Positions 11,761 to 23,600 of a stretch of 64,000 nucleotides of DNA are shown here, piece after piece. The stretch comes from Siphonodentalium dalli (taxonomy: Eukaryota > Mollusca > Scaphopoda > Gadilida > Siphonodentaliidae). The position numbers were made by a program, and so were the translations under genes. Below the pieces are notes generated by a model. It was not told where the DNA came from and made no database searches. It saw only the letters and a program-made list of their open reading frames with translations. The first letter of the stretch is position 1; every line of letters starts with the position of its first letter. The stretch covers positions 118,442,723 to 118,506,722 of the forward strand of contig CP136063.1 in NCBI GenBank assembly GCA_032622095.1. The letters run 5' to 3'.

Positions 11761-13017
11761 ACTCCTATGACAACGTTTGAGTTAATGACAGCGAACAACT
11801 ACCATCTATACCTGTGTATTTGTGACACTACATCCCGTTATGATCAACGATGTGGTTTTAAAACTAGTCAGTGGACAACAATACAGACAAGTATCAAATA
11901 AAACAATGATATAATATGTAATCACATCGTGAACAGTCTTGTTGTGAATATTTTCATTTGATTGAACAGGCTGCATATTATCGAAACTACAAAACCATTC
12001 GACACTTACTTTTGCCAATTACTGTATCTTGAGGCATAACTATATCATGTTGCAACTATTAAATCACGGATAGTTACAGTGGGTCAAACACGAGTGTTAA
12101 ACTTCATATATTTGCGCACGATTGCCAATAAGTGATATTACAATCAACGTTTGAGCATAACACGGAATTCTCCATTAGGTTAAGTGTTAAATTTTGATCG
12201 CAACTGTAGCCAACAAGAATCATCTGATCACATCTATTCCTTTTAAAACTACGTCTGTGTTTCATAATTTTTTAGGAATATCAGTACGCGCATATCATCA
12301 TACGCGAAATGGCGCCATCTATCCAAAGTGGGAAGCGTGAAAGCAAAGCCTATACCGCTATAGTAAAGATCTCAGCTGCACCGAAATGTCCGTTTATCAG
12401 TAGCACAAATCCTGCTAAAACACAGATTCTCTCAGTGCATGTGGGATAGACTCCTATGACAACGATTGAGTTAATGACAGCGAACAACTACCATCTATAC
12501 CTGTGTATTTGTGACACTACATCCCGTTATGATCAACGATGTGGTTTTAAAACTAGTCAGTGGACAACAATACAGACAAGTATCAAATAAAACAATGATA
12601 TAATATGTAATCACATCGTGAACAGTCTTGTTGTGAATATTTTCATTTGATTGAACAGGCTGCATATTATCGAAACTACAAAACCATTCGACACTTACTT
12701 TTGCCAATTACTGTATCTTGAGGCATAACTATATCATGTTGCAACTATTAAATCACGGATAGTTACAGTGGGTCAAACACGAGTGTTAAACTTCATATAT
12801 TTGCGCACGATTGCCAATAAGTGATATTACAATCAACGTTTGAGCATAACACGGAATTCTCCATTAGGTTAAGTGTTAAATTTTGATCGCAACTGTAGCC
12901 AACAAGAATCATCTGATCACATCTATTCCTTTTAAAACTACGTCTGTGTTTCATAATTTTTTAGGAATATCAGCACGCGCATATCATCATACGCGAAATG
13001 GCGCCATCTATCCAAAG
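11640..13017. repeat. Recent 689 bp tandem duplication (two copies)
   Basis: 11640-12328 and 12329-13017 are near-identical, with only a handful of differences by eye (for example ACACATATTCTC versus ACACAGATTCTC, and CAGTACGCGC versus CAGCACGCGC). Both begin GTGGGAAGCGTGAAAGC and end GGCGCCATCTATCCAAAG. The same 70-codon minus-strand frame appears in both (11806-12018 and 12495-12707) simply because of the duplication. Confidence 0.92.
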
Positions 13018-13190
13018 TACTAGAATCTCCATTGGGCTCAGTGTTAAATTTTGATCACAACTGTAGCCAACAAGAATGAACCGATCACATCAAAATTTTC
13101 AAAAATACATGTAATGGTCAAATCTAGTAGTTTTGAGAAGTTTCAAATCGTACCGATTACCATACGCCAGATGGCACCATATACCGTTTT
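13018..13190. repeat. Older, diverged third copy of the tail of the 689 bp unit
   Basis: It starts with CTCCATTGGGCTCAGTG, followed by GTTAAATTTTGATC and AACTGTAGCCAACAAGAAT. It ends with a degraded version of the ATACGCGAAATGGCGCCAT tail. So the tail of the unit had already been repeated here before the recent duplication. Confidence 0.7.
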
Positions 13191-13683
13191 CTGTAAATAC
13201 GAAACGCTCTCTAAATGATGTTGACCCCGATTTAGGCCGACCCGCCAAAATTCAAGAATGGAAACAAGTCAATCCCGAAAACACACCTACTAGGCATACA
13301 TAATCCGTTTTCAGATCGCTTTTAACAAACCAAAAATGCAAAATGACATAAGGAATCCGACTACAGAAGTGAAACAAAGGCTCTTTATTTCTACCATATC
13401 AAGAATAGACTAACACGGAACGCTCTTTTCTGTTCCATGTCGTGCAAACATCGAGTTCAAAGTTGTATTTTTCATGACACAAATGTGTCTTTCTGTGACA
13501 TTATTATACTGCTCATAGAAAGGTATTTCCAGTGTTTATCGAGCTATTTCTATATTGGGAAAACTTAAAAAGCGATTATTATTACGCGTATTTTGGAGCG
13601 CAAACCACCAAGTGACTTTATTTGATAAATGAAGGTCTGTGGTTGAAAGTTCCAGATGGGATATGTGTTCAATTCTATATAGC

Positions 13684-13860
13684 CAGGGTTGGGGCGATTA
13701 CATGCCAATGTAATCGATTACGATTACAATTACTTCTGATTTACATGATTACGATTATTGATTACACTTATTCAAATGTAATTGATTACGATTACAATTA
13801 CTTTAGTAAAATGTAAATGATTTCTTTTCGATTACATCTGATTACAATTTTTAGTTTCCA
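13684..13860. mobile_element. Possible hAT-type terminus with GATTACAATTAC repeats
   Basis: CAGGGTTGGGGCGATTACA at 13684 resembles hAT inverted ends (CAGxGxTGGG). It runs into irregular GATTACGATTACAATTACT repeats up to about 13860, as subterminal repeats of hAT elements often do. I find no matching opposite end, so this is at best a solo end. Confidence 0.4.
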
Positions 13861-14160
13861 ACCATTTTGATCCCATATATAGGAATAAATAATGAAATAA
13901 ATCAAATTAAAATTTCAAATGTTATTTAATAAAAAAAAACTATATAGTCTGATATAATACGTAAACAATTAGGAACGACTGAACAAATAAAACAACCAAG
14001 CAATAAGCACATAATCTTTTTACATTAATTTGTGATGTTTTGTCATGGCGTTGTGCACCAACATATTGGTAATAGACCATGTTTTATGTGTATTTATTTA
14101 ATTTTATTAAATATAGTTTTCATTTCGCTCGAACCATCCAAAATATCATCGAGTGAAATG

Positions 14161-14637
14161 TTAAAGGTACTCAATCCGATCAGAGGGTCCCATCTCAACA
14201 GATTCCAACAACAACAATCCGATCAGAGGGTCCTATTTTACTATTTCTTTGGCTTTGGGGGTAAAAAATATTTGATTCGAGTCGAGGAACCCATCAAACA
14301 AAGCTCAGAGTTATTAGATATTGATTTTTGACGTTTGTTATTTTCTCGAGATGAGTACTAATAATTGCCCTTAACTTCGTAATCTGCTCGAGATGTGTAC
14401 ACCAAAACACTATTCAAACAGACAAGGATGGATAACTCTAAAATCAAGTGATAATAATAACGCAATTTTGACTGTGTTCTGGGACAGAAAGAATAGAAAT
14501 AACGAAACTTCAAATATCGATATCTGATCACCCTGAGCGTTGATTGGTAGGTTCCTCGACTCGAATCAATTATTTTGTACCCCCAAAGCCAAAGAAATAG
14601 TAATATAGGACCCTCTGATCGGATTGAGTACCTTTAA
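14161..14637. mobile_element. TTAA-flanked MITE, copy 1
   Basis: The 477 bp element is bounded by TTAA on both sides with ends AGGTACTCAATCCGATCAG and its inverse. The termini pair for about 100 bp, through CCAAAGCCAAAGAAATAG and CGAGTCGAGGAACC. The left end carries an internal duplication of AATCCGATCAGAGGGTCC. TTAA target sites are the hallmark of the piggyBac superfamily, so I infer a piggyBac-type MITE. Confidence 0.75.
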
Positions 14638-14884
14638 TACGCTCGTATATGCTTCATGTAGCTGCTAATTTGTATACGAAGCATTTATATAAATAACCCA
14701 ATTGCACAAGTAATCCCAAAATAGAGTTAAAACGAACTTAATTACGAACTATATACCGGTACACGGGCTGGCTAAATCGACTCACACTCACTTTATCGTT
14801 CATACTGCATGCCTCAAGGTGAAATGTCGACAACTGTGGACAAAATGAAATTAAAGCATGTGTCCACAAGACACCATAAACACC

Positions 14885-15090
14885 TCCCCCGATCCAAATT
14901 CAGTTGACCGCCGTCAATTTTGAATCGGGTGGGGTTTGTGGTGACTCTTTAATGCGTCTTGGGGGTAAATTACAGCACCATTTGTTTGACCTTAATATAT
15001 AAAGGAACCGAGAAATGGCATGGATCACCTATATGAACCCCTCTGCATGGGCGCGGCGACCATGTTCGAATAAGGAATGAAAGTCACGTG
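14885..15090. repeat. Single unit of the 10.4 kb array family
   Basis: It carries the same landmarks as the 10390-10985 array: GATCCAAATTCAGTTGACCG, TTTTGAATCGGGTGGGG, TTACAGCACCATTTGTTTGA, ACCGAGAAATGGCATGG. Downstream to about 15500 there is no gene, but GTGGCGGCCATTTTGAATC at about 15143 is another instance of the motif discussed in the findings. Confidence 0.6.
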
Positions 15091-15519
15091 GTTCGTATAA
15101 GTTTAAGACAAGCTGAAAAATGCGACTTTTTGAAGAAAAAAACAGTGGCGGCCATTTTGAATCAGTCGACCATTATGATTGGTTTGTTGGCGAAAAAATC
15201 AGTCTTCGCAGTTCACATTGACCATTCATGTCAAATTGCATGCATTGCATTTTCCGCAAAAAAGGGCATTTTCTCCGCGAACTCGGGAAAATAACTATAA
15301 ATTCATTGTGGCAAAAATCCCTATTTTAATGCTATTTGTCGTTTTTTATGGCCGCTTTGTGATAAAATTGACAAAAAATTAATATTCCTTGTGAAATTGG
15401 TGGTATTTGGACCAAAAAAGTCACATTTTGCTATAAAAACACGAGATTAAACACACAAAAAGCATTTTCTGTCTCCAGAAAAAGGGCAAGTCCTGCCCCC
15501 GCTCACCCCACTTGGTCAA

Positions 15520-15950
15520 TGGCAGGGGGGGGGGGTCAGCTGCCCCCTCTGCCCCCCTCTTCCGGCGCCCCTGATTATGTTACTATATATATACAATATA
15601 TAATAAAAATTCGCGATTTGACCTTTAATTGATTTCAAGGTCATGGTCACGTCGCACGGGCAAACGAATACGCTTACGACACTCCCCATACGAAAGTATC
15701 CCCAGACACTAATTTTCATCGAAATCCCGTGATACTCGGGCGTTTGACCTTGAAATGACCCGATTTTAATGTCAAGGTCACGTCGCACGGACAAATTAAT
15801 AGGCCCATGCCACTCCCCGACCGAAAGTGTCCCCACATACCAAGTTTCATCGAAATGGGCTCGGCTGTTTTCGAGTCCATCGCGAACACACAGACAGACA
15901 GAGATCGAGACACACACACACAGATTTCCCAAAATATATAATAGACTAGC
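15520..15950. repeat. 131 bp tandem units ending in (ACAG)n/(CA)n
   Basis: Two units repeat GGTCACGTCGCACGG at 15645 and 15776, followed by CCACTCCC, GAAAGT and CCAAGTTTCATCGAAAT. The array runs into ACACACAGACAGACAGA and (CA)n. Read on the minus strand this is a (TCTG)n head followed by units containing GATGAAACTTGGTATG. Minus-strand open frames here are by-products of the repeats. G homopolymer at 15524-15535. Confidence 0.75.
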
Positions 15951-15995
15951 CGATGAGCCCGACGTTGTCCGGGTTATTCAAAAACCAAATTTCAA

Positions 15996-16372
15996 GTCGA
16001 TAGCTCCACCCGTTTCCGAGATCTCCTCTGCGCATGCGCGAAGCTGGCGTCGCACGGGCTCGGCAATACGACAACGTCCACCGCCTGGTCAAACTACACA
16101 CACGTACCAAGTTTCGTCCCGATCGGTCGAGAATCGTAGATTTGTATCAATGACAGACAAACATACATACAAACATACAAACAGTCGATAGCTCCTCCCG
16201 TTTCCGAGATATCGTCTGCGCATGCGCGAAGCGGGCGCCGCACGGGCTCGCCAATACGACAACGTCCACCGCCTGGTCAAACTACTCACACGTACCAAGT
16301 TTCGTCCCGATCGGTCGAGAATCGTAGATTTGTATAAATGACAGACATACAGACAGACAGACAGACAAACAG
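15996..16372. repeat. 188 bp tandem units ending in (ACAG)n
   Basis: GTCGATAGCTCC starts units at 15996 and 16184. Both contain TCTGCGCATGCGCGAAGC, GTCCACCGCCTGGTCAAAC and ACCAAGTTTCGTCCCGATCG, and both end in an ACAGACAGACAGAC-type tract. On the minus strand the order is again (TCTG)n then GACGAAACTTGGTACG. Confidence 0.85.
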
Positions 16373-16509
16373 AGGTCTTCAAAATATATATGAGATATAA
16401 GAAGGCAGTGTAACTCACCGTAATTGATCATAAGTGGTGTAAATTCAACATAATTGATATTTCGTTGTGCTGACTTGGTTATTTTCACGTATACTTCCAA
16501 ATAATAGTC

Positions 16510-17060
16510 ATCGTATTTCCCGGACAGAACCGATTCAATTGGAAGAGAACCGACTCGATCGGGAGAGAACCGATCGAGATATCACAATTCGCAGTTTTCG
16601 TCGTTCTTATTACTTGCACAATGGGATTTTCATTATGTTTACGTTATTTGGGACCATAGATTATGAGGGGAATGGAAAAACTAATCGAATTATCACCTAG
16701 ATGGCTCACAAATTGCGTTTTAACTGTCAAAAACTCGCGAAAATGTATAATTTGGAGGGTCCGTGAAGTTAGCACAACATTCAACATTCGTGTGAAGTTG
16801 GCACAACATTCAACATTCAACATTAGATTTTTCTTGTACATAAGTTTTTTCAACGTGAATGGGTTATGTGTGTCGTATATATAGCACCCCTATCAAAATT
16901 AGAGTATTCGATACTTCGATGCTCATTTTTTAGCAATTTTAACATTCGATTTTTCTTGTACATAACTTTTTTTTAACGTAAATGGATTTAGTGGGTCGTA
17001 TATATAGCACCCCTATCAAAATGAGTATTCGATACTTCGACGCTCATTTTTTAGGAATTT
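16510..17060. repeat. Short tandem repeats (GAGAACCGA; 120 bp units; GA run)
   Basis: Three copies of GAGAACCGA(T/C) lie at 16528-16575. ACAACATTCAACATTC is repeated at 16770-16820. A ~120 bp unit starting GATTTTTCTTGTACATAA and ending GATACTTCGA(T/C)GCTCATTTTTTAG is present twice (about 16828-16940 and 16948-17060). A (GA)n run follows at 17073-17088. Confidence 0.75.
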
Positions 17061-18153
17061 TAATTTAGGTAGGGAGAGAGAGAGAGAGGGGTACATCAAT
17101 ACGCATGATCGGATCGGGCCCATATATGCAGGGATTGTATCCTGATGGTACTTTAATTATCCATAGGGCCCACGCCTAGCATGTGTGCCAACCGATAGCG
17201 GTTGATAATTTCGACCAGTACCCTTGTAATCAACACGTGTGCGTGTTACGGTTCTATTTCAAGCCAATCATGGCTGTGCCGGTTCTATACATGAGATTTG
17301 TTAGAACGATTTCTGCACTTTGGGCCGAATTTTGTCTTGTGTATCTGACATTTTAAACCAGACAATGGCTGTAGCTTATACCATTTACATAATACAACAG
17401 GTATATTAAAGACATATTATGTACTTGTTCGAGTGTGATAAACTTATAAGTTAGTACTCCTGCGCTATGCTAACCTTGGGAATGTATCATCCTACTAAGA
17501 TCACAGAAAATTTCAAATGAATCGACCATACCACTCCATAGAAAACATCGTCTGAACTACGCTCAATTGTAAATATTTACACCTCAATTCGGGACGCAAC
17601 AATCGGCGATAAACTATATAACGTAAACGATTTCGCCATCTAGAGTCATTGCATTTAATTAATACATAAGAATGACGGTGTGTGTTGTCAATTTGGATTA
17701 ATATTCGTACAAAAATAACTACTTTGAGCAAGATTATTCTCCATATCCATTTGGTCACCCTACCGGAGTGTTTCACGTCACTTTAAGAACTAATACAATA
17801 AATATATAATAATAATAGTTAGTGACATTAATTGGCAGAAACCAAATATTGAAAGTCCTGAGGGGTATTATATCATATTAAAACCCACCGGCGTGTTATC
17901 CCTTTGTCCGGACAGGGCTCTTATCTGGCAGAACGCTCAAGCGTTTTGATCGCATGAGCATTATTTTAACGCCAACAGTCATTCTTTTTTAAGAATGCCC
18001 GTGGGCATTATTTTTTAAGAATGCCCGGCATTATTTTTTACGAATACACGAGGGATTAAATCGGCTGAGGGACGTCATAGAGTGGCTCCTCCCCCAATCA
18101 TGTAAGTTGAGTCAATATAGCGTGTCGGCAAGCTGCATTAAATATCGGAACAC
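17061..18153. other. No gene seen
   Basis: Unique-looking DNA without a convincing gene. TTTTTTAAGAATGCCCG and close variants occur three times in a row at 17985-18048. Confidence 0.5.
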
Positions 18154-18585
18154 TTAAAGGTACTCAATCAGATCAGGCCCTTATACATTACTATTTCTTT
18201 GGCTTCGGGGATAAAAAATAATTGATTCGAGACGAGTAACATATCTATCAACGTTCATAGTGATCAGATTGTTTTTTGATGTTTTGTTATTTCTATTGTT
18301 TCTGGCCCAGAAACACGCCGTCAAAAGGATGGTCTCATTGCGTTATTAATACACTTGATTTTAGAGTTATCCAGCTTCGCCTGTTTGAATAAGTGTTTCT
18401 GTGAAAATTATACATCTCGAGAAAATTACAAACTTAGGGGCAATAATTGCAAACTTTAAAAATTAATATCTAATAACTCTGAGCTTTGATGGATGGGTTC
18501 CTCGACTCGAATCAAATATTTTGTTTACCCCTGAAGTCACAGAAATAGTAATTTAGGGGTGCTTAATCGGATTGAGTACCTTTAA
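18154..18585. mobile_element. TTAA-flanked MITE, copy 2
   Basis: 432 bp, same family as 14161-14637, with ends TTAAAGGTACTCAATC and its inverse GATTGAGTACCTTTAA. The interior is in the opposite orientation to copy 1 (GTTATCCAGCTTCGCCTG matches the complement of the copy 1 middle). TTAA on both sides again fits a piggyBac-like target site. Confidence 0.75.
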
Positions 18586-20634
18586 TTTGCTGAGCTAATT
18601 AAAACTCACAAATATTTAGCGATTTTGATTTTATATTGCCACGCCAAAAAATAAAATAAAATTTCTTCAAACTTTGATACAAAAACACCAACAGCTCTTT
18701 GGACTATTTAGAAAAGTCCGCAGACAGGCTAAAACACATATAGATAACATCTAAATACGTCCCTAAGTCGGTCAAATAAACACAAAACCGTTTAACACAG
18801 ATTTTAACTATACGTTACTTATTGAACGAGAAAGTGCTCACATGTTTATTTTTAATACAATGGGGAAGCACAGAAAAAATATAACATTTCCAGTATCAAA
18901 TTGAAACAGAATAGCGTATACCCATGTGTATAGACATGTCATGCATATCTACTATGGCTTCGCCAAGATATCATACCCCACTAGTTCAAAACATGATAAC
19001 TTTCTGTTGCTCTGACAGGGAAGTTTTATAACATTGAAAAAAAATGCAGTTAACATAATGCTCGGTTATAACTGTTCCGTAATAACATTGTATTTTATAG
19101 CAGGTAAAGGTCCTAACTCGAGTTTGCATGGTTTGGGGGACTTTAATTTAATTAATCGATTGTACTATGCGTCGCTTGGAAAGTTGGAATTTCATTGATG
19201 TTGGCTCACAAAGCTACACAAATCTTGCAACCTTGAGCTGGGAATTTATATTCAAGGAACAAGTATTAACACAGAAATATATTCCCTGCATGGTTTGTTC
19301 AATCTTCAACCCCATCAGAAGATAATAGAAAAGGCTCCCAGGGTTTGAACATATGGGAAATGATATATACGGGGGTACGGGAGCCTGATAAATTATTATG
19401 GAATGTTAACGTATTTGATGTCGAATTAGATGGGGCATCTTTAAATCAAGAAAGAAATATAGTAAGATATTGCTCACATACACTGTCCGAATCCAAAGCG
19501 CAACGACAAACTTTGGAAGAAACATCCCTCAACTGGCGAGTCCTAATTCGAATTAAATAATAATTGAAATGTGTTGCTTTTCATCGTGGACATCACAAAC
19601 TGTCCGTGCTGAACTGTGGGCGTGTACTCAGGTAATCAAGGCAGAGCTTTGGGCCAGACACAATTGATAGTTGGCTCCAACGACAATTCAATGAGTGGGT
19701 TTTAAGTCAGATAATATTCTCAGCGTCGGGAATTCGGTAAAGAATAGACTCGGGCAAGCCCTCGTCTATTCTTTTACCGAATTCCCTCTGCTTCGAACAT
19801 TATCCTTTACATCATGCCTGCCTATATAAATAACCAATGGTAATAGAAATCTACCCTCAGGAGATTATGAGATGTTATTCATTCAATTAATACAGGGCCA
19901 TGATTGAAAGATCCAGGTGGGACAATGTTTCGATGCTAGCATCAACATATTTATTCCTAAAAAATTAAGTTCCGCCTAAGGGACATTTACGCATGTATGT
20001 CGCCCAGACATGAACATTCCTTATGAAATCACGTTCAACTGAATCATTGATATGTTATGGCGTGGCCGGAGGATATGGATGGTGGGGGGGGGGGGGGGGG
20101 GTTGGACAAGGGGGGGGGGGGTGCTTAATTAGTGTCTGCCCCAACTTTGGTCAAATTTTTCAGCAGTTACAAATTTCATACCTTACACAAGATTGGTTGG
20201 AAATTTCACACCAACAATATGTTGAAATTGTTCCCTTAATTTGATTTTACAACAATGACTGAGGAAAGTCCCTCCTTAATAATAATGTGTTCGTTTAAAG
20301 TGTAATTGTCTGCCGCGCTCATTTAAAATAATATTAACAATATTCAATTGCTAGCTAATCATCTGGGCCGACTTCTCTCAGATCGACTTCGCGTCGGGTC
20401 GTCTTCGTATTGGGCCATCTTCATATTGGGTCGACTTCACATGGGCACGACTTCACTTGTATACTCTTTTGACCATTAGTCACATGATTTTGTAAAAGTT
20501 CCATTGGCTGATTTAGTTACTTTTAAAATTTTAATATTGGTACCCGTATTTACATTCCGGAATATCCATGAAGATGGGATGCATGACTACTCATGCATGT
20601 TCGCGCGGGGGCGACTGCTATATATAGTCCAGGA
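18586..20634. other. No gene seen; hairpin, G runs, GGCCGACTTC repeats
   Basis: No convincing coding region. The frame at 19345-19560 (71 codons) matches nothing I know. The stretch includes the hairpin at 19728-19786, two G runs (20083-20101 and 20111-20120), and a degenerate set of GGGCCGACTTC-like repeats at 20366-20458 related to the element at 25714-26616. Confidence 0.5.
19728..19786. repeat. Hairpin with 22 bp stem
   Basis: GGGAATTCGGTAAAGAATAG pairs with CTATTCTTTTACCGAATTCC across a short loop rich in CTCGGGCAAGCCCTCG. One extra A bulges. Weaker pairing extends outward to about 19710 and 19805 (AATATTC versus GAACATTA). Confidence 0.85.
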
Positions 20635-23600
20635 GATATTGGTAGACCTCTGCACCCCCCCCCCCAGGACTCAACTTCACCCCACTAATTTTCTTCCTTA
20701 AGGTCTCCTCTAATTTTTTTCACTTGTTAACAAGAAAAATAAGTGGCCGCAGAGACTCCAGACAAGATGGCGTCCATCATGGCGGCCATTTTTTTATATG
20801 CTCCAGGTCTCTTTGATCGCCGTTATAGTAAAGATGATGTCATATGCGGTCTTGTTTTCCGTTCGATTCGTTATGGTAATATACAACCCTTACAAATTAG
20901 CCAAAAATCCGACACAAAAATCCAATATGGCGGCCAAGATGGCCGCCGAAATGTGAAAATTTGCTATTTTTCTGACATTTCACCACCTTTCGTTTGTCTC
21001 TGTGGGAAAATATTGGCACCTTGACGCGATTTTATACATTTATCGTCTAGAAGAGTCATTGGTGAACACATGGGGGCCATAATATACATTCCTTGACGGA
21101 TATTTTTGTCCGATATCACGTTTTCCCAAATGCCGGTATAATCCGGTCAAAGCCAAAACGACGCTAATAACGCAATGTCTGTTTCGAATCAATGAGTGTT
21201 ATTGCTATTATTACTCCAGCCATGATTATATATGTGCAGGAGATACTCGGGCTAGGATTTCTCTTATACCTGAGTTGAGGAATATTCACCCATATCCAAG
21301 ATGGCGGCCAAAATGGCCACCAGAAATAGAAAAATCGCTGATTTTAACATCAGTGAGAGTTATTGTCACGACAACTCCACACCTGCTTACTATTGTGAGT
21401 TGGGAACACTTAGTCGAATAACTGTCCTTATATTGCATCCAAATAAAAGTTGTCGAGAAAACTCCACACATTCTGACAGTTGAGTTGTAAATACTGAGGT
21501 GAAGTAATTACCTTTCATCCCATGCAAGAAATGGTTTTCCAAATCTAAGATGGCGGCCAAAATGGCGACCGATATTTGAAAACACGCCTACATTCCTTTA
21601 CTTTCTTACGATGGGCGTTATTGTTTCGCGAATTCTACCCACCATTACATGATGATATGGAATGTTGGTATGAAGTATTCATTTGAGTTTGGTAATTGAT
21701 ACTCAAGGTCAAGATGGCAGCTAAACTGGAGGCCAGAAATTAAAAAGAAATCGATATATTCACATACAAATTTCAACTTTTTGTCATAATATCGATATGT
21801 ATGGACGAAACTATACACAATCCATATATTAGTTCAACTTAAAACGTATCAAAACGCATAACATTGATCGTGTCCTTCTGGAAGTACGAAAACCCACACT
21901 TAATATAGCGATGTGTCATTTCGAAATCCATTCGACACTTCGCGCCGATAATGGCCATAACCGTAGGTGCGCCGAATAGCCATATTAGAACAATTACCTG
22001 GTAAAAGATTCTGATTTGCAACGTCCTTAATTATCTGGACCAGTTTCAATTTCTTTGCCTGATAAATCTAGGTCGCTCACACCGACAAAGTATTCAACAC
22101 TTCCTGGGAGAAGGGTCCCTTTAATCATAACGTTTCAAACAATTAATTTCCCGGTGTCTGGCTTAAGATTTTAGATGCTTGCTAAATATGGGATTTGTTC
22201 GTCATCTTGAACTAGAAAGGCATATGGTCGATAAGTATACAAGCTTGCAGAAGGTCATCTCTATGTATGTCTTTCTCATACCCCGTGGGGATAACGACAT
22301 GTATACCTGGCGACTTCCCAGTTAACTAGTCACTTCTCAATAGATTGTTCAACTCACAAACTTAGCGAACGTATTGCCATACGTGGACAACGTCGGCAGT
22401 GTTTCGGAGGTAGCTAGCTGTCTCATTCCCTTGGACAGATGCCTATCTGATAAGGAGAAGACCATAATGTACCGACTACCCACACTTCTTGACCATGATC
22501 CTAAGCAAACTGTGTGACGTCCCGCAGTCGTCTCGTCGAATAGCTCCCAGCAGAGAAGAACAATACTCGCGGTGCTAGTTTGTGGACATGCGCCACGACA
22601 GTGGGAATGCAATGGGCCACGATATACAACCCTACACCAGGTCCATGTTTCAATATAGAATGTCATGCGTGTTGGTCTTTTTGGTGTGGTAAGATTGTAT
22701 TTCCACATCCGTTTCAAGGCCGTTCTGAATCAACATGACCAGACGTATAATTTTGTCTGGATAATACTATCCTAGCCAGTCGGATGGGTTAAAGGATAAT
22801 GTCTTGGAATGAAGGTATGCATTGTTGTTATGATCTCTCAGGGTTAGTGTCAGAATGTGGGCGGTTTTATTCAAGAAAATGTCAGGAACTGTGGTGCATT
22901 TATTTCACTGTGTGTTTAAAGAACAATTTATAGTCTCGGTGGCAATGGATGTGGACGTTGGTGAACGTGGCCTTTATGATCATATAGCTTTATATTATAT
23001 AACTTTAGAATATAGTAGTTAAGATGACTCATGCAGGACAATGGTTTTGAATGGTGATGTTACCAAGAAATCACTTGGTGTACCCAACGTAGGTTAAATT
23101 GAATGCAAGATCTCATCAAAGTAACATTCCTCTTGATGTTCTTCGCGTTGAACATTTCACCCTTGTGTTGATGGAATTGTACTTTCTTGAACCATACCGA
23201 CCACCACCCAGCGTGAGTATGACATATTATCGGTAACTATCAAATGCATCGTCCTGAAGACTACATCCCAGTCTGGTGGGGCTTATATAGTAGTAGCCAA
23301 TGGTACACGTCTGGTTCGTTGATTAAGAACGGCTTCCAAGGGGATTGAAAGATACAATCTTAGCATACAAGGAAAGCAAAGCCACATGAGATCATTTCTG
23401 AATCTAAAACATACCCAAAGAAGGGGCGGTGCAGTCATGGTCCAATTCTATTTCCACTATCATGACACATGCCCACAAACTAGCACCGCATGTATTGTTA
23501 TTATCTGCTTGGATCTGTACGGTGAGACGATTGATGGACGCCACCATGAATGTTCTTATGATCATGGTCAAGAAGTGTGGGTATATTATGCATTATGGTC

